Shown here piece after piece: positions 16,348 through 26,018 of a stretch of 64,000 nt of DNA. A model generated the notes under the pieces. It ran no database searches. It had not been told where the DNA came from and worked only from the letters and a program-made list of their open reading frames with translations. Made by a program: the position numbers and the translations under genes. Source of the stretch: Streptomyces sp. Tue 6430 (GTDB taxonomy: Bacteria > Actinomycetota > Actinomycetes > Streptomycetales > Streptomycetaceae); the NCBI GenBank assembly GCA_021568835.1, contig JAKGSH010000010.1, positions 4,402,001-4,466,000 on the forward strand, written 5' to 3'. Each line of letters starts with the position of its first letter. The first letter of the stretch is position 1.

Positions 16348-16880
16348 GCGGCCACGTTGGCGCGGGTCGCGCAGCGGTCGGAGCAGTAGCGCCGGGAGCG
16401 GTTCGTGGAGGTGTCCAGGTAGGCGTTGCGGCACGGGCTCGCCTCGCACAGGCCCAGCCGGTCGACGCCGTGCTCCGTCAGGTGGAAGGCCAGGCCCATC
16501 GCGGCGATGGCCGCGAAGCCGGCGGTCGCGTTCGACGGGTGGTCGGCGAGGTGCATGTGCCACAGCGGGCGGTCGTCGTCGTCGCGGTGGTCGTGCCCGG
16601 AGATCTGCGGGCTGACCGGGAACTCCAGCAGGAGGGAGTTCAGCAGGTCGACGGCGAGGGTCTCGTCACCGCGGTCGGCCGCCTCGAAGACCGCGCGCAG
16701 CCTGGCCCGGACCGAGCGGAACCGGGTGACGTCCGCGTCGGTGGCGCGGCGGGCCGCCGACGCGTTGCCGCCGAACAGGCCGCGGACGGCCTCGACCGAG
16801 GTCAGCGAGTCCTTGCCCCGGGCCGGTTCCTCGCTGTTGACGAGGCGGACGGCGTAGTCCGAGTAATAGGCCAGTTCCAC
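16251..16880 (-). CDS. CGNR zinc-finger (ABATE domain) putative regulator
   Basis: A 209-residue protein with an N-terminal ABATE-like helical domain and a C-terminal CGNR-type zinc finger, GLCEASPCRNAYLDTS then RRYCSDRCATRANVAA (about 143-178), which is a probable DNA-binding module. A histidine-rich segment, GHDHRDDDDRPLWHMHLADH (about 94-113), could bind a metal. It starts at GTG 16880. The 3' end overlaps sodX tail to tail by 97 bases. The neighbourhood suggests a link to metal or redox control, but that is only inference. Confidence 0.85.
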   Translation of the reverse strand: MELAYYSDYAVRLVNSEEPARGKDSLTSVEAVRGLFGGNASAARRATDADVTRFRSVRARLRAVFEAADRGDETLAVDLLNSLLLEFPVSPQISGHDHRDDDDRPLWHMHLADHPSNATAGFAAIAAMGLAFHLTEHGVDRLGLCEASPCRNAYLDTSTNRSRRYCSDRCATRANVAAYRARKRLEADRSASTGLAAESAQRSAASGER

Positions 16881-17003
16881 GTGAAGTCCTTACGGATGGG
16901 CTCTGTGGTCGTCGGTGCGGCCGGGTAACGGCTGATTGCGCTCCCAGGGTATTACGCCGACGAAGTGGGAGCGGGATCCCCGCTCCCACGGCGGCTCGTT
17001 CTC

Positions 17004-17039
17004 CGCCACCGCCACCGCCACCGCCACCGCCACCGCCAC
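17004..17039. repeat. Tandem hexamer repeat, six copies of CGCCAC
   Basis: Six exact copies followed by degenerate copies to about 17060, in the gap between the CGNR gene and the ABC-transporter operon. It is a simple-sequence repeat likely to vary in copy number. Confidence 0.85.
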
Positions 17040-17142
17040 CATCGCCACCCCGCCACCGTCACCGGAACGACGCGAGGGGCGGTACCGGGATCTGTGCCCG
17101 TACCGCCCCTCGGCCGTGCGTCGCGGCCGGTCGGAGAACCGG

Positions 17143-17912
<770 letters not shown>

Positions 17913-17916
<4 letters not shown>

Positions 17917-18851
17917 GCCGGGACTCCCTTCGAGCGGCGCGCCGGCAGGACGGCGGCCCTGATGCGCTGGAGCGGCGTGGGCGGCAGGCTGCGGCTCGAA
18001 CCGCGCGCGTAGTACCGCTCGACGTAGTACTGCCCCACGCTCAGGATCGAGGTCATGATCAGGTACCAGGCGGCGGCGAGGAAGTACATCTCCACCGTGG
18101 AGCCGGCGTTCTGACCGATGTCCTGGGCCTCCTTGAAGAGGTCGGCGAACTGCACCGCCGAGACGAGCGAGGTCGTCTTCAGCATGTTGATGACCTCGTT
18201 GCCCGTCGGCGGCACGATCACCCGCATCGCCTGCGGGATGACGATCCGGCGGAGCGTCTTGGTGTGGCTCATGCCGAGCGCCTGCGACGCCTCCGTCTGC
18301 CCCTCGTCGACCGAGAGCAGGCCGGCGCGGCAGATCTCGGCCATGTAGGCGGCCTCGTTCAGGCCCAGGCCGAGGAGCGCCGTCAGCAGCGGCGTCATGA
18401 ACGACGACCAGTAGTCCTTGTAGATCGGACCCAGGTTGATGTACTCGAAGACCAGGCCCAGGTTGAACCAGACGAACAGCTGGACCAGGACCGGGGTGCC
18501 GCGGAAGAACCAGATGTAGAACCATGCGACCGACGAGGTCACGGGGTTCTTCGACAGCCGCATCACGGCGAGCAGGATGCCGCCGGCGATGCCGATCACC
18601 ATGGACAGCACGGTGAGCAGCAGGGTGTTCCAGACGCCGTGCAGGATGCGGTCGTCGAAGAAGTAGTCGGGGATCGCGCCCCAGTTGATGTTGCCCTGCG
18701 CGAAGGCGTAGACGACCGAGCCGAACAGGGCCAGCGCGACGACCGCCGAAACGTAGCGCCCCGGGTGCCGGACCGGGATGGCCTTGATGGCCTCCGGCCC
18801 GGCGGGGGGCGTCGCGTCGGGACCGTCCGTCTTGTTGACGTCAACAGTCAC
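17913..18851 (-). CDS. Polar amino-acid ABC transporter permease
   Basis: A 312-residue inner-membrane permease of the HisMQ/GlnP type. About 30 cytosolic residues precede a first helix (about 33-52). Further helices follow, and the permease signature containing the EAA-like loop reads [20 protein letters not shown] (about 205-224). The single permease probably works as a homodimer, since no second one is present. It starts at GTG 18851. Its stop overlaps the ATPase start by four bases. Confidence 0.94.
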
Positions 18852-18889
18852 GGGTGGAGCCTTTCAGAGCCGAGTCGAACCGTGGCGGT

Positions 18890-19858
18890 TCAGGAACCGC
18901 CGTTGATCTTGGACTCGGTGACCGCGCCGTCCGCGACACCCCACTTCTCGACGATCTTCTTGTACTCGCCGTTGTCGATGATCGCCTGGACGGCCGCCTG
19001 GAGCGCGTCACGCAGTTCGGTGTTGTCCTTGGCGACGGCGATGCCGTACGGACCGGCCTCGACCTGGTCGCCGACGACCTCGAAGTACTTGCCGCCCCCG
19101 GCGTTCTTCACGGAGTAGGCGGCGATCGGGAAGTCCGCGGAGACGACGTCGGCACCCTTGGAACGCATCCGGGTCTCGGCCTCGGGGTTGGTGGCGAAGT
19201 CCTCGATCTTGAGGGCCGCCTTGCCGTCCTTCTTGCACTTCTCCGCCTGGTCCTTGGCGAGGTCGTGGGAGAAGGTGTTGCGCTGCACGGCCATCGTCTT
19301 CCCGCACAGGTCGTCCCAGGTCTTGATGCCCTGGTCGTCGCCCTTGTTGGTGTAGAGGGAGACGCCCGCGGTGAAGTAGTCGACGAAGTCGACGCCCGCG
19401 CCGACCTTCTTGCCGGTGTCGGAGTCGACGCCTTCCTGGCGGTCCTTGGTGTCGGTCATGGCCGACATGGCGATGTCGTAGCGCTTGGACGCCAGACCAC
19501 CGATGAGGGTGTCGAACGTGGCGTTCTGGAACTCGAACTTCACGCCGAGCTGCTCGCCCATGGCGGCCGCGATGTCGGGGTCGATGCCGGCCACCTTGCC
19601 GGAGCTGTCCTTGAACTCGACCGGCGCGTACGCGATGTCGGAACCGACCTTGATGACGCCCTTGTCACGGATGGCCTGGGGCAGCTTGCCGGCCAGCGGG
19701 GCCGAGCCGGCCGAGGCGGTGTCGCTGCTCCCGGAGCCGTTGTCCTTGGTCTGGTCACCGCACGCGGTGAGCAGCAGGGCGCCCGTGACCGCGAGGGTTC
19801 CGACCGCGGCGAGCCGGGTGCGCGCGGCGGTGGTACAGCGGATGGAGCGTGCGGTCAT
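18890..19858 (-). CDS. Polar amino-acid ABC transporter substrate-binding lipoprotein
   Basis: A 322-residue secreted lipoprotein of the SBP_bac_3 family that captures amino acids for the adjacent permease. The signal peptide ends in the lipobox LLTAC (Cys at about residue 32), followed by a Gly/Ser-rich linker. Typical motifs include GVIKVGSDIAYAPVEF and GIDPDIAAAMGEQLGVK. I chose ATG 19858; upstream codons up to 19948 lack a signal-peptide pattern. Ligand identity (glutamate, glutamine or another polar amino acid) is open. Confidence 0.93.
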   Translation of the reverse strand: MTARSIRCTTAARTRLAAVGTLAVTGALLLTACGDQTKDNGSGSSDTASAGSAPLAGKLPQAIRDKGVIKVGSDIAYAPVEFKDSSGKVAGIDPDIAAAMGEQLGVKFEFQNATFDTLIGGLASKRYDIAMSAMTDTKDRQEGVDSDTGKKVGAGVDFVDYFTAGVSLYTNKGDDQGIKTWDDLCGKTMAVQRNTFSHDLAKDQAEKCKKDGKAALKIEDFATNPEAETRMRSKGADVVSADFPIAAYSVKNAGGGKYFEVVGDQVEAGPYGIAVAKDNTELRDALQAAVQAIIDNGEYKKIVEKWGVADGAVTESKINGGS

Positions 19859-19992
19859 GGTGAGTGCCTCCGGCGGATGGATGGAGATGCCGATGGGTCG
19901 ACGAGAACACACACCTTCGGGTGTCGCGACCTCGTGTGATGACGGCATCCTGCCATTCGGACTACGCCATTCGAGGGGCCAGCTATGTCAAA

Positions 19993-20022
19993 ATCGGATA
20001 ACGGGCGACACCCGAATCCGAT
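19993..20022. promoter_or_regulatory. Inverted repeat upstream of the amino-acid transporter operon
   Basis: ATCGGAT (19993-19999) and ATCCGAT (20016-20022) enclose a second short CGGG/CCCG pairing. It is 135 bases upstream of the binding-protein start and could be an operator or a leader hairpin. Confidence 0.35.
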
Positions 20023-20402
20023 CAGTCCGGTACATCACGACCGGACCGGGCCGGATCATCTGCGGGCATCCACACTCGCGGCCGGAAGATCTTCGGCCCA
20101 TCTCGCCATATGGACGAACGTGCTCCGCCGGACGCCGACAAGTCACCCCTTGTCAAGGGTTTGGCCGAGACTTGTCCGCGCTTCACGCATGAGTCATGTC
20201 ACTGAGATATGACGGTGCAGGTGAGGAGGCGGAGTCCTGCCGGCAGCGGCATGTGACCTTGCACCGAATGGACTCGTCGTCGGTGGTGTCCGTCCGGTAA
20301 GAAGGTTCTTTACACCCCTCATCCGGGGCTCAGGGCGCGTGTGCGGCGCGCCCGACGCGCAGTGCCCGTACGTATCACCGCTGGGTCCTGCGCGGTGCCC
20401 GC

Positions 20403-20423
20403 CCACTTCTCAACCAGAAGTGG
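20403..20423. promoter_or_regulatory. Hairpin in the malic-enzyme leader
   Basis: An 8-bp perfect stem, CCACTTCT with AGAAGTGG, and a 5-base loop end 37 bases before the GTG start. It could be an operator or a structure that affects translation; there is no U-tract for termination. Confidence 0.4.
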
Positions 20424-20460
20424 CCACCCTCATCCATGAACACCTAAGGGGTAAGACACA

Positions 20461-21693
20461 GTGGCAGCGGAGATCGTCAATCCTCGCAGCGAGAGCGAAA
20501 CGGACCATACGGGTCGGGAGGGCGGTGCGGAGCCTCTCGACTCGTTCGACCCGGTGTTCGCGCTGCACCGGGGCGGAAAGATGGCCGTGCAGGCCACCGT
20601 TCCGATCCGCGACAAGGACGACCTGTCCCTCGCCTACACGCCTGGCGTCGCGCGGGTGTGCACCGCGATCGCGGAACAGCCGGACCTGGTGGACGACTAC
20701 ACGTGGAAGTCGTCCGTCGTCGCCGTCGTGACCGACGGCACGGCCGTGCTCGGCCTCGGGGACATCGGGCCGGAGGCCTCCCTTCCGGTGATGGAGGGCA
20801 AGGCCATCCTCTTCAAGCAGTTCGGCGGGGTCGACGCGGTGCCGATCGCGCTCGCCTGCACGGACGTGGACGAGATCGTCGAGACCGTGGTGCGCCTCGC
20901 GCCCTCGTTCGGCGGAGTGAACCTGGAGGACATCTCGGCGCCGCGGTGCTTCGAGATCGAGCGCCGGCTCCAGGAGCGGCTCGACATCCCGGTCTTCCAC
21001 GACGACCAGCACGGCACGGCGGTCGTGACGCTGGCGGCGCTGCGCAACGCGGCCCGGCTGAGCGGACGCTCCATCGCGGACCTGCGGGCCGTCATCTCGG
21101 GCGCCGGTGCGGCCGGGGTCGCCATCGCCCGGATGCTGATCGAGGCCGGCATCGGGGACGTCGCGGTCACCGACCGCAAGGGCGTCGTCTCGGCGGACCG
21201 CGAGGACCTGACCGACGTCAAGCGCGAGCTGGCCGGGTTCACGAACAAGGCCGGCCTCACCGGCTCCCTCGGGGACGCGCTGTCCGGCGCGGACGTCTTC
21301 ATCGGCGTCTCCGGCGGTACGGTCCCGGAGGACGCGGTCGCCTCGATGGCGAAGGGCGCCTTCGTGTTCGCGATGGCCAACCCCACGCCGGAGATCCACC
21401 CCGAGATCGCCCACAAGTACGCGGCGGTCGTCGCGACCGGGCGGTCGGACTTCCCGAACCAGATCAACAACGTGCTGGCGTTCCCGGGGATCTTCGCCGG
21501 TGCGCTCCAGGTGCGGGCGTCCCGGATCACCGAGGGAATGAAGATCGCGGCGGCCGAGGCGCTGGCGGGTGTCGTCGGCGACGATCTCGCGGCGGACTAC
21601 GTCATCCCCTCGCCGTTCGACGAGCGGGTCGCTCCTGCGGTCACCGCGGCGGTCGCCGCGGCCGCCCGTGCCGAAGGTGTCGCCCGCCGCTGA
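20461..21693 (+). CDS. NAD(P)-dependent malic enzyme
   Basis: Oxidatively decarboxylates malate to pyruvate in the cytosol. It is 410 residues long, the short bacterial type without a phosphotransacetylase domain. The malate-binding Tyr lies in LAYTPGVARVC and the catalytic Lys in MEGKAILFKQFGGVDAVP. The acid triad region is VFHDDQHGTAVV, and the Rossmann glycines are GAGAAGVAIARML. A further conserved segment is FPNQINNVLAFPGIFAGAL. It starts at GTG 20461 with AAGGGG upstream. Coenzyme preference is not decided by the sequence alone. Confidence 0.93.
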   Translation: MAAEIVNPRSESETDHTGREGGAEPLDSFDPVFALHRGGKMAVQATVPIRDKDDLSLAYTPGVARVCTAIAEQPDLVDDYTWKSSVVAVVTDGTAVLGLGDIGPEASLPVMEGKAILFKQFGGVDAVPIALACTDVDEIVETVVRLAPSFGGVNLEDISAPRCFEIERRLQERLDIPVFHDDQHGTAVVTLAALRNAARLSGRSIADLRAVISGAGAAGVAIARMLIEAGIGDVAVTDRKGVVSADREDLTDVKRELAGFTNKAGLTGSLGDALSGADVFIGVSGGTVPEDAVASMAKGAFVFAMANPTPEIHPEIAHKYAAVVATGRSDFPNQINNVLAFPGIFAGALQVRASRITEGMKIAAAEALAGVVGDDLAADYVIPSPFDERVAPAVTAAVAAAARAEGVARR

Positions 21694-21705
21694 CGTACGG
21701 CTGAG

Positions 21706-21736
21706 ACGGCCCCGCCCGTTCCTCGGGCGGGGCCGT
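21706..21736 (+). terminator. Rho-independent terminator of malic enzyme
   Basis: A 13-bp perfect stem (21706-21718 with 21724-21736), a 5-base loop and a short T-rich tail (TCTTTA). It is 12 bases after the stop. Confidence 0.9.
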
Positions 21737-21814
21737 TCTTTACCCACCGGGGCGTCCGTTCGGGTGGGTCGAGGAGGGAGCCCCGCCCCCGGCGGTGGTG
21801 ATGGCTGCGACGGT

Positions 21815-21840
21815 GGCTGTGGCTGTGGCTGTGGCTGTGG
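21815..21840. repeat. Tandem hexamer repeat GGCTGT, about 4.3 copies
   Basis: Four exact copies of GGCTGT in the non-coding gap. It is a second simple-sequence hexamer array in this window. Confidence 0.8.
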
Positions 21841-21999
21841 TCGCGGTCGTGCGGTGGCCGTGGGGCACGAGGGCCGGTCGCGTCTCTCCCCACCCCTGCG
21901 GGGGCGGGTGCTCACGTCCCTGAGCCGGCCGCGCAAGAGGGCATGTCTCACAGTGCCCTCCGGTTTCGCCGGGCGCCGAGGGACCCTATCGTCGGGGGC

Positions 22000-22965
22000 A
22001 TGTTCGCCGTCTACGCCGCCCGAATCGACCGCGACCAGCCGCTTTCCGGACTGGAGTTGGGGGAGCGACCGGCTCCCGACGCCCGCCCCGGCTGGAGCAC
22101 CGTCACCGTCCGGGCCGCCTCCCTCAACCATCACGACCTCTGGTCCCTGCGGGGCGTCGGCCTCTCGGAGGACAAGCTGCCGATGATCCTCGGCTGCGAC
22201 GCCGCCGGCGTCGACGAGGACGGCAACGAGGTCGTGCTGCACTCCGTCATCGGCCAGACCGGCCACGGGGTCGGCCCCCGGGAGCCCCGGTCCATCCTCA
22301 CCGAGCACTACCAGGGCACCTTCGCCGAGCAGGTCGCCGTGCCGACCTGGAACATCCTGCCCAAGCCGAAGGAACTGTCCTTCGAGGAGGCGGCCTGTCT
22401 GCCCACCGCCTGGCTGACGGCCTACCGCATGCTGTTCACCAACGCCGGGGTGCGACCCGGTGACTCGGTGCTCGTGCAGGGCGCCGGGGGCGGAGTGGCC
22501 ACGGCCGCGATCGTGCTCGGCAAGGCGGCCGGACTGCGGGTCTTCGCGACCAGCCGGGACGAGGCCAAGCGGAAGCGGGCCCTGGAACTGGGGGCCGTCG
22601 AGGCCGTCGAGCCGGGGGCGCGGCTGCCTCAGCGCGTGGACGCCGTCATCGAGACCGTCGGCGCCGCCACCTGGTCCCACTCGGTGAAGTCGCTGCGGCC
22701 CGGCGGCACGCTCGTCATCTCCGGAGCGACCAGCGGCGACCGCCCCTCCCACGCGGAGCTGACCCGGATCTTCTTCCTGGAGCTGAAGGTGGTCGGCTCC
22801 ACGATGGGCACGAAGGACGAACTGGAGGACCTGCTCGCCTTCTGCGCCGCGACCGGGGTCCGGCCCGTCATCGACGAGGTGCTCCCGCTGGACCGCGCCC
22901 GGGAGGGCTTCGAACGGCTCGCGTCCGGCGACCAGTTCGGCAAGATCGTCCTCACCCGTTCCTGA
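22000..22965 (+). CDS. Zinc-binding dehydrogenase/quinone oxidoreductase-family (MDR) protein
   Basis: A 321-residue medium-chain reductase. The N-terminal GroES-like domain includes VTVRAASLNHHDLWSLRG. The Rossmann fold begins at VLVQGAGGGVATAAIVLG (about 162-179), and ATSRDEAKR marks the coenzyme ribose/phosphate site. The catalytic-zinc cysteine is present in GCDAAG (about 66-71), but the structural-zinc Cys4 lobe is absent, as in quinone-oxidoreductase relatives. It starts at ATG 22000. It probably reduces enones or quinones with NADPH; the substrate is unknown. Confidence 0.87.
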   Translation: MFAVYAARIDRDQPLSGLELGERPAPDARPGWSTVTVRAASLNHHDLWSLRGVGLSEDKLPMILGCDAAGVDEDGNEVVLHSVIGQTGHGVGPREPRSILTEHYQGTFAEQVAVPTWNILPKPKELSFEEAACLPTAWLTAYRMLFTNAGVRPGDSVLVQGAGGGVATAAIVLGKAAGLRVFATSRDEAKRKRALELGAVEAVEPGARLPQRVDAVIETVGAATWSHSVKSLRPGGTLVISGATSGDRPSHAELTRIFFLELKVVGSTMGTKDELEDLLAFCAATGVRPVIDEVLPLDRAREGFERLASGDQFGKIVLTRS

Positions 22966-23039
22966 ACCGATTCCTGAAGCCTCTTCGCGTCCCTGACGGC
23001 GGGCCCGGATACCGGGCCCGCCTTTCGCGCACCTCGCAT

Positions 23040-23055
23040 GTCAACTTGGGTTGAC
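23040..23055. promoter_or_regulatory. Operator copy 1 upstream of the HTH/Clp-N pair
   Basis: GTCAAC-TTGG-GTTGAC, a perfect inverted repeat with 6-base arms. Confidence 0.65.
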
Positions 23056-23067
23056 ATATGGGTGAGT

Positions 23068-23083
23068 GTCAACGTAAGTTGAC
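23068..23083. promoter_or_regulatory. Operator copy 2 upstream of the HTH/Clp-N pair
   Basis: GTCAAC-GTAA-GTTGAC, with the same arms and spacing as the copy 28 bases upstream. It ends three bases before the ATG of the HTH gene, so binding would block transcription or translation start. Autoregulation by that HTH protein is likely. Confidence 0.65.
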
Positions 23084-23086
23084 GTC

Positions 23087-23296
23087 ATGACCGAAGCAAC
23101 GGATCTCGCCGAGCGCGCGGGCGACCGTGATCCACGGGTCGGACTGCGCGCCGTCGCCGCGCTGCGCCGGCTGCTGGAGCGGCTGGAGGCGGTGCAGGTG
23201 CGCAGTGCGCGCCACCAGGGATGGTCGTGGCAGGAGATCGCCGCGGAACTCGGGGTCAGCAGACAGGCCGTGCACAAGAAGTACGGGAGGCAGTGA
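23087..23296 (+). CDS. Small helix-turn-helix regulator
   Basis: A 69-residue DNA-binding protein. A helical N-terminus (LRAVAALRRLLERLEAVQV) precedes a clear HTH, WSWQEIAAELGVSRQAVHKK (about 48-67), close to the C-terminus. It starts at ATG 23087 directly behind two identical palindromes. Its stop overlaps the ATG of the Clp-N gene (TGATG arrangement at 23294-23298), so the two are translationally coupled and the product probably controls this small operon. Confidence 0.85.
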   Translation: MTEATDLAERAGDRDPRVGLRAVAALRRLLERLEAVQVRSARHQGWSWQEIAAELGVSRQAVHKKYGRQ

Positions 23297-23891
23297 TGTT
23301 CGAGCGGTTCACGAAGGACGCCCGGGAGGTGGTGCGCGGCGCGGTCGCGCACTGCCAGAACACCGGCGGGGGACCGTGGGCCCCGAGCATCTGCTGCACG
23401 CCCTGCTGGACCGTGGGGCGAGCCGCGGCTCCTTCGCGCTGGCTGCCCTCGGCCTCCCGGCGGAGGGCAGGGAGCCGGTCCGCGAGGCACTGGACGAGGC
23501 GCGCCGGCGCGCGGGCCTCTCCCGGGCGGACGCCGACGCCCTCGCCGACCTCGGCATCGACGTGTCGGAGATCGTCTCCCGGGTCGAGGAGGCGCACGGG
23601 GTCGGCGCGATGGCCGGGGACCGGCGCGACACGGGGCGGCGGGGCACGGGACAGCGGACCGGCCGTCCGGGCGTCGGTCGTCCCGGCTTCGGGCGGGAGG
23701 CCAAGGACGTCCTGGAGAAGTCCCTGCGCATCGCCCTGGCCCACCGCGACCGGCACATCGGCGACGAGCACTTCCTGCTCGCCCTGACCGCCCGCCCCGG
23801 CCCCTCCGCCGAGATCCTCGCCGACCACGGCGTCACCCACACCTCCCTGACCCGGGTCCTGTACGCGGAGGGAGAGGCCCCGGCGGGCTGA
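23296..23891 (+). pseudogene. Clp N-terminal (ClpN) repeat-domain protein (single-base frameshift near 23368-23372)
   Basis: Stand-alone Clp-N protein without AAA+ ATPase domains. The first repeat starts MFERFTKDAREVVRGAVAHC and continues, after the break, EHLLHALLDRGASRG. The second repeat contains VLEKSLRIALAHRDRHIGDE and HFLLALT. A Gly/Arg-rich linker joins them. The frame breaks at a five-G run (23368-23372); one extra G restores NTGGGTVGPEHLL and about 198 residues to TGA 23891. Such proteins may bind substrates or adaptors of Clp proteases; that role is inferred from the domain only. Confidence 0.8.
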
Positions 23892-23909
23892 CGCTCCGAC
23901 CGCCTGTGC

Positions 23910-25040
23910 TCAGTCCTTGCCCGTCCGCAGCACCGCCCCGATGCGGGCCGCCGCCGTCGACAGGTGGCGGCGGGCCTCGCGGAGCTGGTCGTCGGTGACG
24001 CCGTGGTCGCGGGCCGCGTCGCGGATGTCGTCGCGGAAGCGGTCCAGGAGCCGGTCCAGGTCACGGGCCGGGTCGGCGCCGGGCGCCTCGTGGGTCCAGG
24101 ACGGCTCGAAGCCGGCCGGGAAGTCCGCGGGGGTCTCGGAGTAGACCGGGCCCCGGCCGCGGCACCCGCGCCTTCCGCCGGCTCCGCCGGTCCCGCGGCG
24201 GCCCGCGGCCCCCGGCCTCCCCGGCTCGCTCCGGGCCCCCGGTGCCGCCCCGGCCGAAGCCGAAGTCCTTGCCGAACCCCTTCCCGAAGTCCTTTCCGAA
24301 CTCGCCGAACTCCTTGGCCAGTTCGGTCAGCCCCTCCCGGACACCCGTCGGCCAGTCGCCCCGCGCGAAGTGGTCCTGGACCTGATCCTGAACCCGTCGC
24401 GCTATGCGCTGGACCTCCTCCTGAGCCTGGGCCACGGCCCGGTCCTGGGCCTCCTTGGCCTGGCGGCGGGCCCGCTGGGCCTCCTCGCGGGCCCGCCGGC
24501 TCTCGTCCTTGGCCCGGCGGGCCTGTTCCTTCCACTCCTGCTTGGCGCGCCGCATCTCCTCCTTGGCCGCCCGCCAGGACTCCCCGTCGCCGTACTCCCC
24601 GTACTCGCCGGAGCCCTGGCCGGCGCCGGATCCGCTGTCCGCCCCGGTGTCCTGCCGGGCCTCGGAGGCGGCCGCCCGCATCTCACGCCGCAGCTCGCCC
24701 GCCGCTCCGCGCACGTCGGCCCTGATCTCCGCGGCCAGTTCGGCGACCGACTCGCGGATCTCCAGCTCCAGGTCGGCGAGTTCACCGCTGCGGTCGGCCA
24801 GCTCGGCCCGGCCCGCGTCGGTGATGGCGTACACCTTGCGGCCGCCCTCGCTGGTGTGGGTGACCAGGCCCTCGGCCTCCAGCTTCGCCAGCCGGGGGTA
24901 CACGGTGCCCGCCGACGGCGCGTACAGCCCCTGGAAGCGTTCCTCCAGGAGACGGATCACCTCGTAGCCGTGGCGCGGAGCCTCGTCCAGGAGCTTGAGC
25001 AGGTAGAGGCGGAGGCGGCCGTGGGCGAAGACGGGGGCAT
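23910..25040 (-). pseudogene. PadR-family transcriptional regulator with long C-terminal coiled-coil extension (three frameshifts)
   Basis: The winged-helix PadR domain is evident: HGYEVIRLLEERF, YAPSAGTVYPRLAKLEAEGL and GGRKVYAITDAGRAEL. It is followed by an unusual extension with Arg/Glu/Ala-rich coiled coil (about 135-205) and a Gly/Phe-rich segment (FGKDFGKGFGKDFGFGRG). The C-terminus reads VYSETPADFPAGF and ends in ARIGAVLRTGKD. ATG 25040 follows the DUF4097 stop by one base. Three single-base losses are needed: in the G run 25033-25037 (C run on the coding strand), between about 24190 and 24240, and at about 24148-24150. With them restored, about 377 residues read through. Confidence 0.75.
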
Positions 25041-25041
25041 G

Positions 25042-25977
25042 TCAGAGCACCTTCTTGTCGGTCGTGCTGTCGTCCGGGCCGGATGCTGAACCGGCCCCGG
25101 ACGGGGGACGGTCTCCCGGAGCGGCGGAGTCGCCGTCGTCCGGAGCCGGTCCCGTCTCCCACGGTCCGTCCTCCGCCGGAGGCCGCCGCAGCAGGGCGAT
25201 CGAGCCGGAGACCGTCGTGGCCTTGAGGCTGCCGCTGCCCGTGCCGAGGCGGCCGGTGATCCGCTTGGCGCCCCACCGGCCGCTGACCCGGAGGTCCTCG
25301 AAGGCGTTGGAGACCGAACCGCTCGCGGTGTTCGCCTCCACCTGCGCGTCCGCCGGCTGGGGCAGCCGGATGGCGATCCCGCCCGAGACGCTGGTCAGGC
25401 TGATGTCGGTGGCGCGGCCCGCCGGGTCGAGGTCGACGATCATCGACCCGCTCACCGAGTCGGCCTTCACGGAGGAGCCCGCCTCGACGACGGTCAGGTC
25501 CCCGGAGACGGAGTTGAAGCGCAGGTCGCCGGTGAGGGCCTGCGCCTCCACGTTCCCCGAGACGGTGTCCGTGCGGACCGGCCCCGCCAGGCCGACCAGG
25601 GTCGTGTCGCCGGAGACGCCCCTCACCTCGGCACGCCCGTCGATGCCGGAGACCACCGCGCCGGCGCTCACCACGCCGACCTCCACGCGGGTGCCGGCCG
25701 GGACGGCGAGCGAGACGACGGCACTGCGCCGCCAGCCCTTGCGGTCGAGCCACGTGAGGAAGCCCTTCCAGTTCAGGTCCTCGTACGCCACCGTCAGCGC
25801 CCCGTCCTGGTGGGTCACGACGAGAGGGGGTCCCTCGAGGTGGGAGACCTCCAGGCGGGCGGAACCCTCGTCGGTGCCCACCACGTTGACCGTTCCGTCG
25901 ACGATGCGGACGTGCAGCTCACTCACCGGCTCGTCGAAGGAGAACTTCCTCGGCTCGGTGACGGACCACTCGGACAT
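25042..25977 (-). CDS. DUF4097-family (beta-helical) protein, partner of the PadR regulator
   Basis: A 311-residue soluble protein without signal peptide. Its core is a series of short beta repeats with VSG turns (VSGDTTLVGLAG, VSGNVEAQALTGD, VSGDLTVVEAGS, VSGSMIVDL, VSGGIAIRLP), typical of DUF4097 beta-helices. The last 50 residues are Pro/Gly/Asp-rich and disordered. It starts at ATG 25977. The regulator gene begins one base after its stop, so this is a regulator/effector operon under the operator at 26019-26046. The molecular role is unknown. Confidence 0.85.
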   Translation of the reverse strand: MSEWSVTEPRKFSFDEPVSELHVRIVDGTVNVVGTDEGSARLEVSHLEGPPLVVTHQDGALTVAYEDLNWKGFLTWLDRKGWRRSAVVSLAVPAGTRVEVGVVSAGAVVSGIDGRAEVRGVSGDTTLVGLAGPVRTDTVSGNVEAQALTGDLRFNSVSGDLTVVEAGSSVKADSVSGSMIVDLDPAGRATDISLTSVSGGIAIRLPQPADAQVEANTASGSVSNAFEDLRVSGRWGAKRITGRLGTGSGSLKATTVSGSIALLRRPPAEDGPWETGPAPDDGDSAAPGDRPPSGAGSASGPDDSTTDKKVL

Positions 25978-26018
25978 GGTGATGACCTCCTCGAGGACAC
26001 GACACGACGTGACACGCC

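Larger units (their letters stand above)
19859..20460. other. Divergent promoter region between the amino-acid transporter and malic enzyme
   Basis: About 600 non-coding bases that are A/T-richer than the flanks. It contains the inverted repeats 19993-20022 and 20403-20423. No open frame with coding character was found. Confidence 0.6.
21694..21999. other. Intergenic region after malic enzyme
   Basis: About 306 bases. They contain the malic-enzyme terminator (21706-21736), the GGCTGT tandem repeat (21815-21840) and the promoter region of the oxidoreductase gene. No additional gene is seen. Confidence 0.6.
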
